Assembly: GCF_040782645.1 (NCBI RefSeq)
Contig: NZ_CP160403.1
Coordinates: 6,607,001 to 6,671,000, forward strand
Direction: 5' to 3'
DNA: 64,000 nucleotides
DNA from: Streptomyces sp. HUAS ZL42
GTDB lineage: Bacteria; Actinomycetota; Actinomycetes; Streptomycetales; Streptomycetaceae
Positions 45,141-53,516 of this stretch are shown piece by piece; position 1 is the first letter of the stretch, and each line of letters begins with the position of its first letter. The notes beneath the pieces are model-generated. The model saw only the letters and a program-made list of their open reading frames with translations. It was not told the DNA's origin and did no database searches. Position numbers and translations under genes: made by a program.

Positions 45141-45915
45141 GGCGACGGATCTCCCCCCGCAGTTCCTCGGTGATCTCGACGGACAGCTCCGCCACGGCGG
45201 CGTCCTCGATGCGGCGCGGCTGGGGAATGCCGACACTCCACTGGCGGGCGATCCGGCCCGGCCGGGAGGACAGCAGCACCACCCGCTCGGCGAGCCGGAC
45301 CGCCTCGCGCACGTTGTGCGTGACGAACAGGACGGACAGCCGCGTCTCCCGCCAGATCCGGGTCAGTTCGTCGTGCAGCACGTCCCGGGTGATCGCGTCC
45401 AGTGCCGCGAACGGCTCGTCCATCAGCAGCAGCCGACTCTCCTGCGCGAGGGCACGGGCCAGGGCGACGCGCTGGCGCATACCGCCGGACAGTTCGTGCA
45501 CGCGCTTGCCGTACGCGCCCTTCAGCCGGACGAGTTCGAGGAGTTCCTCCGCCCTGTCGCGCCGCTCCGAGCGGGGAACGCCCCGCAACTTCAGCGCGAG
45601 TCCGACGTTCTTGCCGGCGGTCAGCCACGGGAAGAGGGCGTGCTCCTGGAACATCAGGGCCGGGCGGCCGTCGGTGGTGATGCTGCCCGCGCTGGGGGCG
45701 TCCAGGCCCGCCACAAGGCTGAGCAGGGTGGACTTGCCGCACCCGGAGGCGCCCAGGAGGGTGACGAACTCGCCGGGCGCGACATCGAGGGTGATGTCGT
45801 CCAGGACGAGCTGCTGCCCGGCGGGGCCCGCGAAGGACTTCGAGACGTGTGCGATCCGCGCGGCGGACGCGGCCGTCCCGGTGCCGTCGGCGGCCTTGGC
45901 GAGGGTCGTGGCCAT
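45127..45915 (-). CDS. ABC transporter ATPase, SsuB type
   Basis: 262 residues. Walker A is GASGCGKST, the Q-loop is in ALMFQEHALFPW, the signature is LSGGMRQR, Walker B is LLLMDEPFAALD and the switch His is in FVTHNVREA. Overall it matches nitrate/sulfonate ATPases. It is cotranscribed with the permease (overlap) and the upstream binding lipoprotein. Confidence 0.92.
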   Translation of the reverse strand: MATTLAKAADGTGTAASAARIAHVSKSFAGPAGQQLVLDDITLDVAPGEFVTLLGASGCGKSTLLSLVAGLDAPSAGSITTDGRPALMFQEHALFPWLTAGKNVGLALKLRGVPRSERRDRAEELLELVRLKGAYGKRVHELSGGMRQRVALARALAQESRLLLMDEPFAALDAITRDVLHDELTRIWRETRLSVLFVTHNVREAVRLAERVVLLSSRPGRIARQWSVGIPQPRRIEDAAVAELSVEITEELRGEIRRHGRH

Positions 45916-45950
45916 GGTCGTCGCTCCTGGAGGTCGGGCGGATGACGGGG

Positions 45951-47039
45951 TCAGGGGGTGCCGAGCCCCGCGTCGGAGACCCACGGCAGTCCTCGGGTGC
46001 TCAGTACGCGGTTCAGCGGGCCGAGGTCGTAGATGCCGGCCGGCCTGGGGTGGTCGAGCAGCCCGGTGCGGGCGGCGCGCTCGGCCTGGACGCGCAGGGT
46101 GGCGGCCAGCGGGTCGTCCGTGAAGTGGACGCGGGGCCACGCGTGGTCGAGGACCGCGTCCGGCAGCGCCTTGCCGGTGAGGTCCTCGAGAGCGGCGTTG
46201 GCGGCTCGCGCGGCCTCGGCGGGGTGCGCCCGGATCCAGCGGTTGGTGGCGACGGTGCCGCGCAGGAAGGCCTCCACCACATCGGGATGCGCGGTGAGGA
46301 AGCTCTGCGACACGACGATGTTCGTGATCACGAACTTGCCGTCCGGCCACAGCGAGGACTCGTCGAGGAGGACCTCGGCGCCCTCGGCCACAAGCTTGGA
46401 CGCGGTCGGTTCCGGCACCCAGGCGCCGTCCACGGAACCGGACTTGTAGGCGTCCGGGGTGATCCTGTTGTCGGTGCGGACGACCGTGACATCGCCCCGG
46501 CCGCTCTGCGCGTCGACCGTCCAGCCCTGCCGGGCGGCCCACTCGAGGAGCGCCACGTCCTGCGTGTTGCCGAGCTGCGGCGTCGCGATCCGCTTGCCCT
46601 TGACGTCCCGCACCGTCTTGATCTTCTCCGGATCGACCACCAGGCTGACGCCTCCCGACGCAGCCCCCGAGACGATCCTCAGATTGCGGCCGCCGGACTT
46701 CGTGTAGCCGTTGACCGCGGGGGAGGGGCCGATGAACCCGATGTCGACGGCTCCCGCGTTGAGCGCCTCGATCTCCGAGGGGCCGGCGTTGAAGGTGGCC
46801 GTCCGCAACCGGGTGCCGCCCAGCTCCCGCTGGAGCAGCCCCTCGCTGACGCCGATCAGGGCGGTCGCGTGGGTGAGATTGGGGAAGTAGCCGATCCGCA
46901 CGGTGTCGGCGGAAAGCTTCCTGCCGTGCACGGCGGGCTGCCCGTCGTCCTCGGGTGCCAGGGAGCCGTAACCGCACGCGGTGAGCGTGCACAGCAGCAG
47001 CGCCACGAGGGCGGCGGTCACGCCGCGGGCCGTTGTCAT
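45951..47039 (-). CDS. Sulfonate/aliphatic-anion-binding lipoprotein, SsuA type
   Basis: 362 residues with a lipoprotein signal (LLLCTLTACG, Cys at about 22). The mature protein starts the SsuA/NMT1-like fold with TVRIGYFPNLTHATALIGVS and has SEIEALNAGAVDIGFIGPSP and GKRIATPQLGNTQDVAL. It would capture an alkanesulfonate, taurine or related anion for the SsuBC-like transporter. The start overlaps the cysN stop by 4 nt (ATGA), so the importer belongs to the sulfate-assimilation operon. Confidence 0.88.
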   Translation of the reverse strand: MTTARGVTAALVALLLCTLTACGYGSLAPEDDGQPAVHGRKLSADTVRIGYFPNLTHATALIGVSEGLLQRELGGTRLRTATFNAGPSEIEALNAGAVDIGFIGPSPAVNGYTKSGGRNLRIVSGAASGGVSLVVDPEKIKTVRDVKGKRIATPQLGNTQDVALLEWAARQGWTVDAQSGRGDVTVVRTDNRITPDAYKSGSVDGAWVPEPTASKLVAEGAEVLLDESSLWPDGKFVITNIVVSQSFLTAHPDVVEAFLRGTVATNRWIRAHPAEAARAANAALEDLTGKALPDAVLDHAWPRVHFTDDPLAATLRVQAERAARTGLLDHPRPAGIYDLGPLNRVLSTRGLPWVSDAGLGTP

Positions 47040-48346
47040 CGGACGGCGCCCTCCGCCCGGCGGCGGCCGGCGCCACCGTGCGCCGTGAACGCCTCACCCG
47101 TCATGCCCGCGGTGCGGGTGGTGCCGTCCGACGGATCGATGAGAAGGAAGGAGCCGGTCCGGCGGGACACCGCGTAGAGGTCCGGCGCGACGGGCTCCGA
47201 CGTGCGCAGCGTCGCCTGCCCGATGGCGTTCATGGGGAGTTCGGCCGGGTAAGGACGCAACGACAGGTCCGCCAGGCTGAGTTGGTGGGCGAGGTGGTCC
47301 ACCACGGCTCTGACCGTGCGGGTGCCGTGTCTGAGCAGCACACGGTCACCGCGGCGCAGCGGACGCTCGTGCAGATGACAGAGGGTCGCTTCGACGACCC
47401 TGGTGGTGGCGGGCACATGCCGGCTGGGCACGATCAGGTCGCCGCGCGAGACGTCGAGGTCGTCGGTCAGCAGGAGCGTCACCGACTGCGGGGCACGGGC
47501 GAGATCCACGGGCCGGCCCAGCAGGTCGATTCCGGTGATCCGCGTGGTACGTCCGGACGGCAGGACGGTGACCTCGTCGCCGACCCGGAAGGTGCCGGCG
47601 GCGATCTGACCGGCGTAGCCGCGGTAGTCGGGATGCTCGGCGGACTGCGGCCGGATGACGTACTGCACGGGGAACCGGGCGTGACCGTGCGCCTCGTCCT
47701 GCCCGACCGGGAGGCTTTCCAGGTGCTCCAGGACCGTCGGGCCGTCGTACCAGTCCATGGCGGGCGACGGCGCCACGACGTTGTCGCCGGCGAGCGCCGA
47801 GACGGGGATCGCGGCGATCTCCGGGACGCCGAGGCCGGTCGCGTACGCCGTGAACTCCTCGGCGATCGCTGCGAACACCGACTCCCGGCGGTCGACGAGG
47901 TCCATCTTGTTGACGGCGAGGACGACGTGGGGCACGCGGAGGAGGGCGGCGATGGCGGCGTGGCGGCGGGTCTGTTCGACGACACCGTGGCGGGCGTCGA
48001 CGAGGATGACGGTGAGCTCGGCGGTGGAGGCGCCGGTGACCATGTTCCGGGTGTACTGCACATGGCCCGGCGTGTCGGCCAGGATGAACCGGCGACGCGC
48101 GGTCGCGAAGTAGCGGTAGGCCACGTCGATGGTGATGCCCTGCTCCCGCTCGGCGCGCAGACCGTCCGTGAGGAGCGCGAGGTCGGGACCTTCCTGACCG
48201 CGGCCGGCGGAGGCGCGCTCCACGGCCTGCAGTTGGTCGGTGAGGACTGATTTGGAATCGTGGAGGAGGCGTCCGACGAGGGTGGACTTGCCGTCGTCGA
48301 CGGAGCCGGCCGTCGCGAAGCGCAGGGTGTCGATGGTCGTGCTCAT
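47036..48346 (-). CDS. cysN: Sulfate adenylyltransferase subunit 1 (GTPase)
   Basis: 436 residues, the GTPase that drives ATP sulfurylase. G1 is AGSVDDGKSTLVGRLLHDSK, G3 is DTPGHVQYTRNM and G4 is NKMDLVD; EF-Tu-like beta-barrel domains follow. There is no fused APS kinase (CysC) domain, and no separate cysC gene lies here. It is paired with cysD, 2 bp upstream. The product APS can be used directly by the reductase encoded at 49296. Confidence 0.95.
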   Translation of the reverse strand: MSTTIDTLRFATAGSVDDGKSTLVGRLLHDSKSVLTDQLQAVERASAGRGQEGPDLALLTDGLRAEREQGITIDVAYRYFATARRRFILADTPGHVQYTRNMVTGASTAELTVILVDARHGVVEQTRRHAAIAALLRVPHVVLAVNKMDLVDRRESVFAAIAEEFTAYATGLGVPEIAAIPVSALAGDNVVAPSPAMDWYDGPTVLEHLESLPVGQDEAHGHARFPVQYVIRPQSAEHPDYRGYAGQIAAGTFRVGDEVTVLPSGRTTRITGIDLLGRPVDLARAPQSVTLLLTDDLDVSRGDLIVPSRHVPATTRVVEATLCHLHERPLRRGDRVLLRHGTRTVRAVVDHLAHQLSLADLSLRPYPAELPMNAIGQATLRTSEPVAPDLYAVSRRTGSFLLIDPSDGTTRTAGMTGEAFTAHGGAGRRRAEGAVR

Positions 48347-48348
48347 CC

Positions 48349-49299
48349 TCAGAAGTACCCCTCGCGCTTGCGGTCCTCCATCGCGGCCTCGGAAAGCTTG
48401 TCGTCGGCACGGGTGGCGCCGCGCTCGGTGAGCCGGGAGGCGGCGATCTCGGCGATGACCTGCTCCAGGGTCACCGCGTCCGAGTCGACGGCTCCGGTGC
48501 ACGACATGTCTCCGACGGTCCGGTAGCGCACCTGGCGCTTCTCGACGGTCTCGCCGTTCCTGGGCCCGCCCCACTCGCCGGCGGTCAGCCACATGCCGCC
48601 CCGCCGGAACACCTCTCGCTCGTGGGCGAAATAGATCCCGGGCAGCTCGATGTTCTCGCGGGCGATGTACTGCCAGACGTCCAGCTCGGTCCAGTTGCTG
48701 AGCGGGAAGACGCGGACGTGCTCGCCGGGGGCGTGGCGGCCGTTGTACAGGTTCCACAGCTCGGGCCGCTGCCGGCGCGGGTCCCACTGGGAGAACTCGT
48801 CCCGCAGGGAGAACACCCGCTCCTTGGCGCGGGCCTTCTCCTCGTCGCGGCGCCCGCCGCCGAAGACCGCGTCGAACTTCTCCGACTGGATCCGCTCGGT
48901 GAGCGGGAGGGTCTGGAGCGGGTTGCGCGTCCCGTCAGGGCGTTCCCTGAGCACGCCGCGGTCGATGTAGTCCTCGACGGAGGCGACGTGGAGGCGCAGT
49001 CCGTGGGCGGCCACCACACGGTCGCGGTACTCCAGCACCTCGGGGAAGTTGTGTCCGGTGTCGACGTGCAGCAGCGAGAAGGGGATGGCGGCCGGGGCGA
49101 ACGCCTTCAGCGCCAGGCGCAGCATGACGATGGAGTCCTTGCCGCCGGAGAAGAGGATCACCGGATTCTCGAACTCGCCCGCCACCTCACGGAAGATGTG
49201 CACCGCCTCGGACTCCAGCGCGTCCAGGTGCGACAGCGTGATCTCGTGGCGCGCGGACACCGTCGCCGTCCTGCCGGTTCCCTCGGTGATCGCGGTCAT
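48349..49299 (-). CDS. cysD: Sulfate adenylyltransferase subunit 2
   Basis: 316 residues, the catalytic ATP sulfurylase subunit. The PP-loop is ILFSGGKDSIVMLRLA; HVDTGHNFPEVLEYRD and the FGGGRRDEEKARAKERVFS block are highly typical. The C-terminus ends KREGYF as usual. It forms APS from ATP and sulfate with CysN. The start overlaps the cysH stop by 4 nt. Confidence 0.95.
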   Translation of the reverse strand: MTAITEGTGRTATVSARHEITLSHLDALESEAVHIFREVAGEFENPVILFSGGKDSIVMLRLALKAFAPAAIPFSLLHVDTGHNFPEVLEYRDRVVAAHGLRLHVASVEDYIDRGVLRERPDGTRNPLQTLPLTERIQSEKFDAVFGGGRRDEEKARAKERVFSLRDEFSQWDPRRQRPELWNLYNGRHAPGEHVRVFPLSNWTELDVWQYIARENIELPGIYFAHEREVFRRGGMWLTAGEWGGPRNGETVEKRQVRYRTVGDMSCTGAVDSDAVTLEQVIAEIAASRLTERGATRADDKLSEAAMEDRKREGYF

Positions 49300-49997
49300 C
49301 CGTGCAGCCCACACTCGGTCTTGGCGCGGCCCGCCCAGCGGCCGGCGCGCGCGTCCTCGCCCGGACGGAGGCGGCGGGTGCAGGGGGCGCAGCCGATGGA
49401 GCCGTAACCGTCCGTCAGTAACGGATTGGTCAGTACGCCCTGTTCGGCGACGTACGCCTCCACGTCGTCCCGGGTCCAGCGGGCGATCGGGGAGATCTTG
49501 ACCTTCCGGCGCTTCTCGTCCCAGCCGACGACCGGGATGTCCGCCCGGGTCGGGGAGTCTTCGCGGCGCAGTCCGGTCGCCCAGGCGTCGTAGCCGGCGA
49601 GGCCCTCTTCGAGGGGCCGGACCTTGCGGAGTTCGCAGCACAGGTCGGGATCGCGGTCGTGCAGCTTCGGCCCGTACCCGGCGTCCTGCTCGGCGACCGT
49701 CTGGCGCGGGGTGAGCGTGATGACGTTGACGTCCATCACGGCCTCGACCGCGTCCCGGGTGCCGATGGTCTCCGGGAAGTGGTAGCCGGTGTCGAGGAAC
49801 ACCACGTCCACGCCCTTGAGGACGCGGGACGCCAGATGGGCGACCACTGCGTCCTCCATCGAGGAGGTCACGCACCAGCGCCTGCCGAACGTGTCGGCGG
49901 CCCACCGCAGGATCTCCTGCGCGGAGGCGTCCTCCAGATCACGGCCCGCCTGCTCGGCGAGCGCCTTCAGAGCCCGTTTCTGCTGAGTCACCGTCAT
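49296..49997 (-). CDS. cysH: Assimilatory APS reductase (Fe-S type CysH)
   Basis: 233 residues. Catalytic Cys229 lies in the C-terminal ECGLHG. The pairs C120-C121 (CCELRK) and C203/C206 (CAPC) are the [4Fe-4S] ligands that mark reductases using APS rather than PAPS. That fits the absence of an APS kinase gene nearby. Product is sulfite, for the reductase encoded at 53517. It is the first gene of the minus-strand operon cysH-cysD-cysN-ssuABC; two TCAG heptamers lie upstream on its strand. Confidence 0.93.
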   Translation of the reverse strand: MTVTQQKRALKALAEQAGRDLEDASAQEILRWAADTFGRRWCVTSSMEDAVVAHLASRVLKGVDVVFLDTGYHFPETIGTRDAVEAVMDVNVITLTPRQTVAEQDAGYGPKLHDRDPDLCCELRKVRPLEEGLAGYDAWATGLRREDSPTRADIPVVGWDEKRRKVKISPIARWTRDDVEAYVAEQGVLTNPLLTDGYGSIGCAPCTRRLRPGEDARAGRWAGRAKTECGLHG

Positions 49998-50110
49998 CCG
50001 GCTGTCCCTTCGTGGTACCGCCAGAGAATTCGGGAAGAATGGGGGGAATCACAAAGCGAAATATCGCGGCAGGCGCCTGCGGTGAACTCGAGGCCCGCGG
50101 CGCGAAAGAG

Positions 50111-50152
50111 ATTATCAGCGGTGGCACATGGCGCGCTGACCGCTCGCTGACC
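50111..50152 (-). promoter_or_regulatory. Candidate cysH promoter with two SARP-type repeats
   Basis: On the minus strand GGTCAGC occurs at 50152-50146 and again at 50141-50135, exactly 11 bp apart and identical. The best -10, GATAAT (50116-50111), is 18 bp further, longer than the 9-10 bp at the other cluster promoters, so the assignment is weaker. Confidence 0.5.
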
Positions 50153-50168
50153 CCTGGTCCGGGACCGG

Positions 50169-50224
50169 AGTCAGCGAGCCGCAAGCGTCTGATCAGCACT
50201 GAGTCAGTGGGCTCTTGGGATAGT
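50169..50224 (+). promoter_or_regulatory. Four SARP-type repeats and -10, SBP56/sulfite-reductase transcript
   Basis: AGTCAGC (50169), CGCAAGC (50180), GATCAGC (50191) and AGTCAGT (50202) recur every 11 bp. GATAGT at 50219-50224 follows the last repeat by 10 bp. The third-type heptamer CGCAAGC also has a counterpart (GGCAAGC) in the ACP promoter. The leader to the next start codon is about 210 nt. Confidence 0.75.
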
Positions 50225-50439
50225 GCCGGGTGTGAACAGGGGGACGCATCCGCCCTGGTGTGCGGCATCGAATTTTCCAGAAAACCGGCGAGACGCGTGC
50301 ACAAGCGGGTCGCCGCGGAATCGGTGGCGCACGCGTCCGCGGCGGACCGCGAAACGTTGTTCCCGAAAGAGGAATGTACGAGACCGAAGGACAACTACGT
50401 GTCCGGGCCGAGTGCACCGGGAGAGGGACAACGAGACCG

Positions 50440-52185
50440 ATGAGACTTCACAGGTTCCGACAACTCGCCTCCGCGCGGCGGGCGTTCCTCGGCCTGCTGG
50501 CGCTCGCGATGACCGCCGGCCTGCTGGCGGGGGGCGGCACCGCCGCGGCCGACGCACCCCGCCGGTGGACGTCCGCGTTCCGCGGGGTGGACGGCGTCGA
50601 GTACACCGCGACCAATCACCTGACGAAGGCGGCGAACGGCCCCGGCCGCAAGTGGCTGCTGGTCTGGGCCGGACCGGCCGGGCAGCCGGCCCCCGACTTC
50701 CTCGCCGTCGTCGACGCCACCCCCGGGTCGCCCACCTACGGCCAGGTCGCCAACACCGTCACCACGGGACCGGGCACCGGCAACGAGCCGCACCACCTGC
50801 AGTACATGTGGCACAAGGGCGACCGCATCTACGCCGGCGGCATCCTCTCCGACACCACGTACGTCTTCGACGCGACCGCCCTGCCTGCCCTGCGACTGGT
50901 CGGCGTCAACACTCCCGGCCAGACGCCCTGCGGCACGCTCCCCGACGCCTACCAGGTGCTCAGCGACGGCACCGCGTACGCCACGTACATGGGCGGTCCG
51001 GACGTGTCCGGGCCGTGCACCTACACCAACGGCGAGGTGCGCGTCGGCAACGGCGCCGCGGGGTCGCCCGGCGAGATCGTACGCATCGGCGAGGACGGCC
51101 GAACCCTCGCGGAGATACCGGCGGCAACCGAGGAGTCGGAGGACCCCGCGCAGTGCGGCAACGTGCCCGAGCTGCCCGCGTCCAGCTGCGCCAATCCGCA
51201 CGGCATCGCCGTGCGCGAGGACCTCGACATCATGGTGGCCAGCGACTTCGCCGAGGCGCGCAACTTCATGACCCCCGAGTCGCCGCTGCGCGAGAACCTG
51301 GCCCGGCAGACGGTGCGGGTCTTCGACATCAAGGACCGCAACAACCCGCGGCTGATGTCCGTCTCCAAGGTGCACGACGGTCCGCGCGGCGCGCTGGAGA
51401 AGCGCCCGTTCTTCCGCGAGTCCCGTGTCGTCATGGAGGTCGCCACCACCAACCGGCCGGGAAACCGGGGAGCCTTCGTCTCCTCGATGGCCGGTGGCGC
51501 GGTCTTCTACACACCCGACATCACAGCCAAGAACCCCAAGTGGCGTGAGGTGTTCGACGACACCACCGCCTACCGGTCCTTCAACCGGGACCAGTCGGTC
51601 ACCGGCGGGGGTGACAACTCCAGCTGGCTGGCGGTCAGTCCGGACGACCGCTACCTGTTCCACACCGTCATGGGCCAGTCCGTGCCCTACGGCGCACCTC
51701 TCGACGGCACCACCGGCATGCTCTACGTCCTCGACATCCGCAAGCTGCTCGCCGAGGGCAAGTCGACCCGTTGCTCCGTCGACCAGCTCAACGAGGCGTA
51801 CGCCGGAGGAGCCGAGCGGGACTGTCCCGAACTGGCCGGCGTGGTGCCGATTCGGGACGTCACCTCCGGTGGCCCGCACTGGGGCACCATGGACATCTTC
51901 CGCCGCGGTGGCGGCGGCATGTACCAGGAGACGGACCAGGTACGCCGGATCGCCGTCGCCAACTACTTCGTCGCCGGCTCCTTCGGCGGCGGCGGCGACC
52001 ACCGGGTGTGCATGTTCGACCTGAACAGCAAGGGCCGTCCGGTACTCGACCGCAGGTTCCGCGACGAGAACACGGGCAAGCCCTGCGTCGGCTTCGACCG
52101 CACGTCGTGGCCGCACGGCGAGTACGGGGACGCCCAGCCCCACGGTGTCATGTTCGCGGTGAGCGACCGCGCGCTGCGACCATGA
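50440..52185 (+). CDS. Exported SBP56 / methanethiol-oxidase-like protein
   Basis: 581 residues. The N-terminus has SARRAFLGLLALAMTAG, a Tat-like export signal. The mature protein is a beta-propeller of the selenium-binding protein 56 family (EPHHLQYMWHKG, CANPHGIAVREDLD, GGPHWGTMDIF, PHGEYGDAQPHGVMF), with the conserved His residues that bind copper in methanethiol oxidases. Those enzymes turn methanethiol into sulfide, formaldehyde and H2O2. Lying between the sulfate-reduction operons, it fits a sulfur role; whether it is an oxidase here is not proven. The start at 50440 puts the signal at the N-terminus; the frame is open to 50260. The stop overlaps the next start (ATGA). Confidence 0.85.
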   Translation: MRLHRFRQLASARRAFLGLLALAMTAGLLAGGGTAAADAPRRWTSAFRGVDGVEYTATNHLTKAANGPGRKWLLVWAGPAGQPAPDFLAVVDATPGSPTYGQVANTVTTGPGTGNEPHHLQYMWHKGDRIYAGGILSDTTYVFDATALPALRLVGVNTPGQTPCGTLPDAYQVLSDGTAYATYMGGPDVSGPCTYTNGEVRVGNGAAGSPGEIVRIGEDGRTLAEIPAATEESEDPAQCGNVPELPASSCANPHGIAVREDLDIMVASDFAEARNFMTPESPLRENLARQTVRVFDIKDRNNPRLMSVSKVHDGPRGALEKRPFFRESRVVMEVATTNRPGNRGAFVSSMAGGAVFYTPDITAKNPKWREVFDDTTAYRSFNRDQSVTGGGDNSSWLAVSPDDRYLFHTVMGQSVPYGAPLDGTTGMLYVLDIRKLLAEGKSTRCSVDQLNEAYAGGAERDCPELAGVVPIRDVTSGGPHWGTMDIFRRGGGGMYQETDQVRRIAVANYFVAGSFGGGGDHRVCMFDLNSKGRPVLDRRFRDENTGKPCVGFDRTSWPHGEYGDAQPHGVMFAVSDRALRP

Positions 52186-53429
52186 CGACCATCCTGCTCC
52201 AGGTGCCCGCGGCCGGTGACGACGACGGCCCCGGGCACCTGGTTCCATCCGTGTACGGCGCCTTCGTGGCGGGCGCCCTCGTGCTGAGCCTCGCGGCGGC
52301 GCTCGGGATCGTCCTGCTCCGCAAGGGCGTCCTGCGACGCCGGTCCGGCACCTCCGGCTACTTCGCGGGAGCCGTGGCGGTCGCCGTACTGGCCGCCACC
52401 GCGGTCGTGGTGTGGCCGGCCGGTCCGGAGCCCGCCGCCGGCGGGCGCGGCACGCCGCTGCTGAGCCGGATCCGGCTCGGCGGGTCGAGCGTGCCGGTGA
52501 CGGTGGTCCCGAACCGGCCCGGCGTCAACCTCGTCGGCATCGGCGCGGCGGACGCCTCCGCGGGACCGGACCGGGGCCGGCTCACCGCGGGCCGCGCCCA
52601 CGCCGGCAGCGCGCAGACGTGGGTGACCGTGCGGCTGCCGGCGGGGCGGAGCACCGTGTGGGTGTCGGCCCGGGGGACGACCTCGCCGGTGGCGGTCGAC
52701 ACCGGCGAGGACCGCGGCCGGACCCTGACGGCGCTGCGCGGCCCGGACGGCCCGGAGTGCGCCGCGGCCGCCGTCGGCGCCGTGCTCGCCGGCGACGACC
52801 GGCCGCTCGACGCCTGTCCCGCGGACCGGCTCGCCCCGGGCGACGCGGCCGCGCTGCGGTCCGTCGTGGACTTCCTGGCCGACCGCGGAGAGCGGGGCGT
52901 CGCCCTGGTCGGCGACGACTCGCCGCGCGCGGTCGCAGCGGCCGACGTGGTGCGCGCCGCGGCACGCCGGGCCGGCCTGGAGGTGACCCGGCCCGGGACG
53001 GCACGACATCCCCTGATCGTCGTCGCCGGCTGGGCGACCGGCGCCCAGGCGGTCGAGGGCGTGGCCGCAGGCCGGACCCCGGCGCAGGGCACCTACCTGG
53101 CGCCGTGGCTGCTGACCCCGTCGCTGCTGCAGCCCGCCGCGGGTCAGATCGTTCCGCTGCGGTACGCGCCCCGCGGTACCGAGGTCTCGGGCTACCTGAA
53201 CGCCCTGAGCGAACGGCTCCCCGGCGAGCCGCCGGCCGCGGCCGGCTACGAGGCGTGGCAGCAGGCCCGCGGGACCACCGGCGACGCGCCGGTCAGGCTC
53301 TACGCCGTCGCGGTTCCGTACGTACCGGGCAGCGGCGGCTCCGGCCACGTCCATCACCTGAAGCGGGCCGACTGGCTGCCGGGCGGCATGATCATTCCCG
53401 TGGCGGCCCCCGGGAGGAGGACCGCCTGA
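52182..53429 (+). CDS. Membrane-anchored protein of unknown function, coupled to SBP56
   Basis: 415 residues, not recognised with confidence. Two membrane helices (about 24-46 and 62-80) are followed by an extracytoplasmic domain of some 330 residues. The part near residues 90-170 looks like a beta domain, and the part near 185-300 like an alpha/beta domain with ALRSVVDFLADRGERGVALV and PLIVVAGWATGAQAVEGV. GHVHHL near the C-terminus contains His residues suitable for metal. The ATG overlaps the SBP56 stop, so the two are translationally coupled and may act together, for example in cofactor delivery or electron transfer to the exported propeller. That role is inference. Confidence 0.75.
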   Translation: MTTILLQVPAAGDDDGPGHLVPSVYGAFVAGALVLSLAAALGIVLLRKGVLRRRSGTSGYFAGAVAVAVLAATAVVVWPAGPEPAAGGRGTPLLSRIRLGGSSVPVTVVPNRPGVNLVGIGAADASAGPDRGRLTAGRAHAGSAQTWVTVRLPAGRSTVWVSARGTTSPVAVDTGEDRGRTLTALRGPDGPECAAAAVGAVLAGDDRPLDACPADRLAPGDAAALRSVVDFLADRGERGVALVGDDSPRAVAAADVVRAAARRAGLEVTRPGTARHPLIVVAGWATGAQAVEGVAAGRTPAQGTYLAPWLLTPSLLQPAAGQIVPLRYAPRGTEVSGYLNALSERLPGEPPAAAGYEAWQQARGTTGDAPVRLYAVAVPYVPGSGGSGHVHHLKRADWLPGGMIIPVAAPGRRTA

Positions 53430-53446
53430 CTGCCGGACAACCCCGG

Positions 53447-53481
53447 CGACGGGGAGCGGCGACCCCGTCCGCTCCCCGTCG
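53447..53481 (+). terminator. Hairpin between the SBP56 pair and sulfite reductase gene
   Basis: Perfect 13-bp stem (53447-53459 with 53469-53481), 9-nt loop, no T-run. It lies 36 bp before the sulfite reductase start. It may attenuate rather than end the transcript. Confidence 0.5.
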
Positions 53482-53516
53482 ACCGTGATCGTCCCGGCCA
53501 CGGAAGGAGCACCCAG

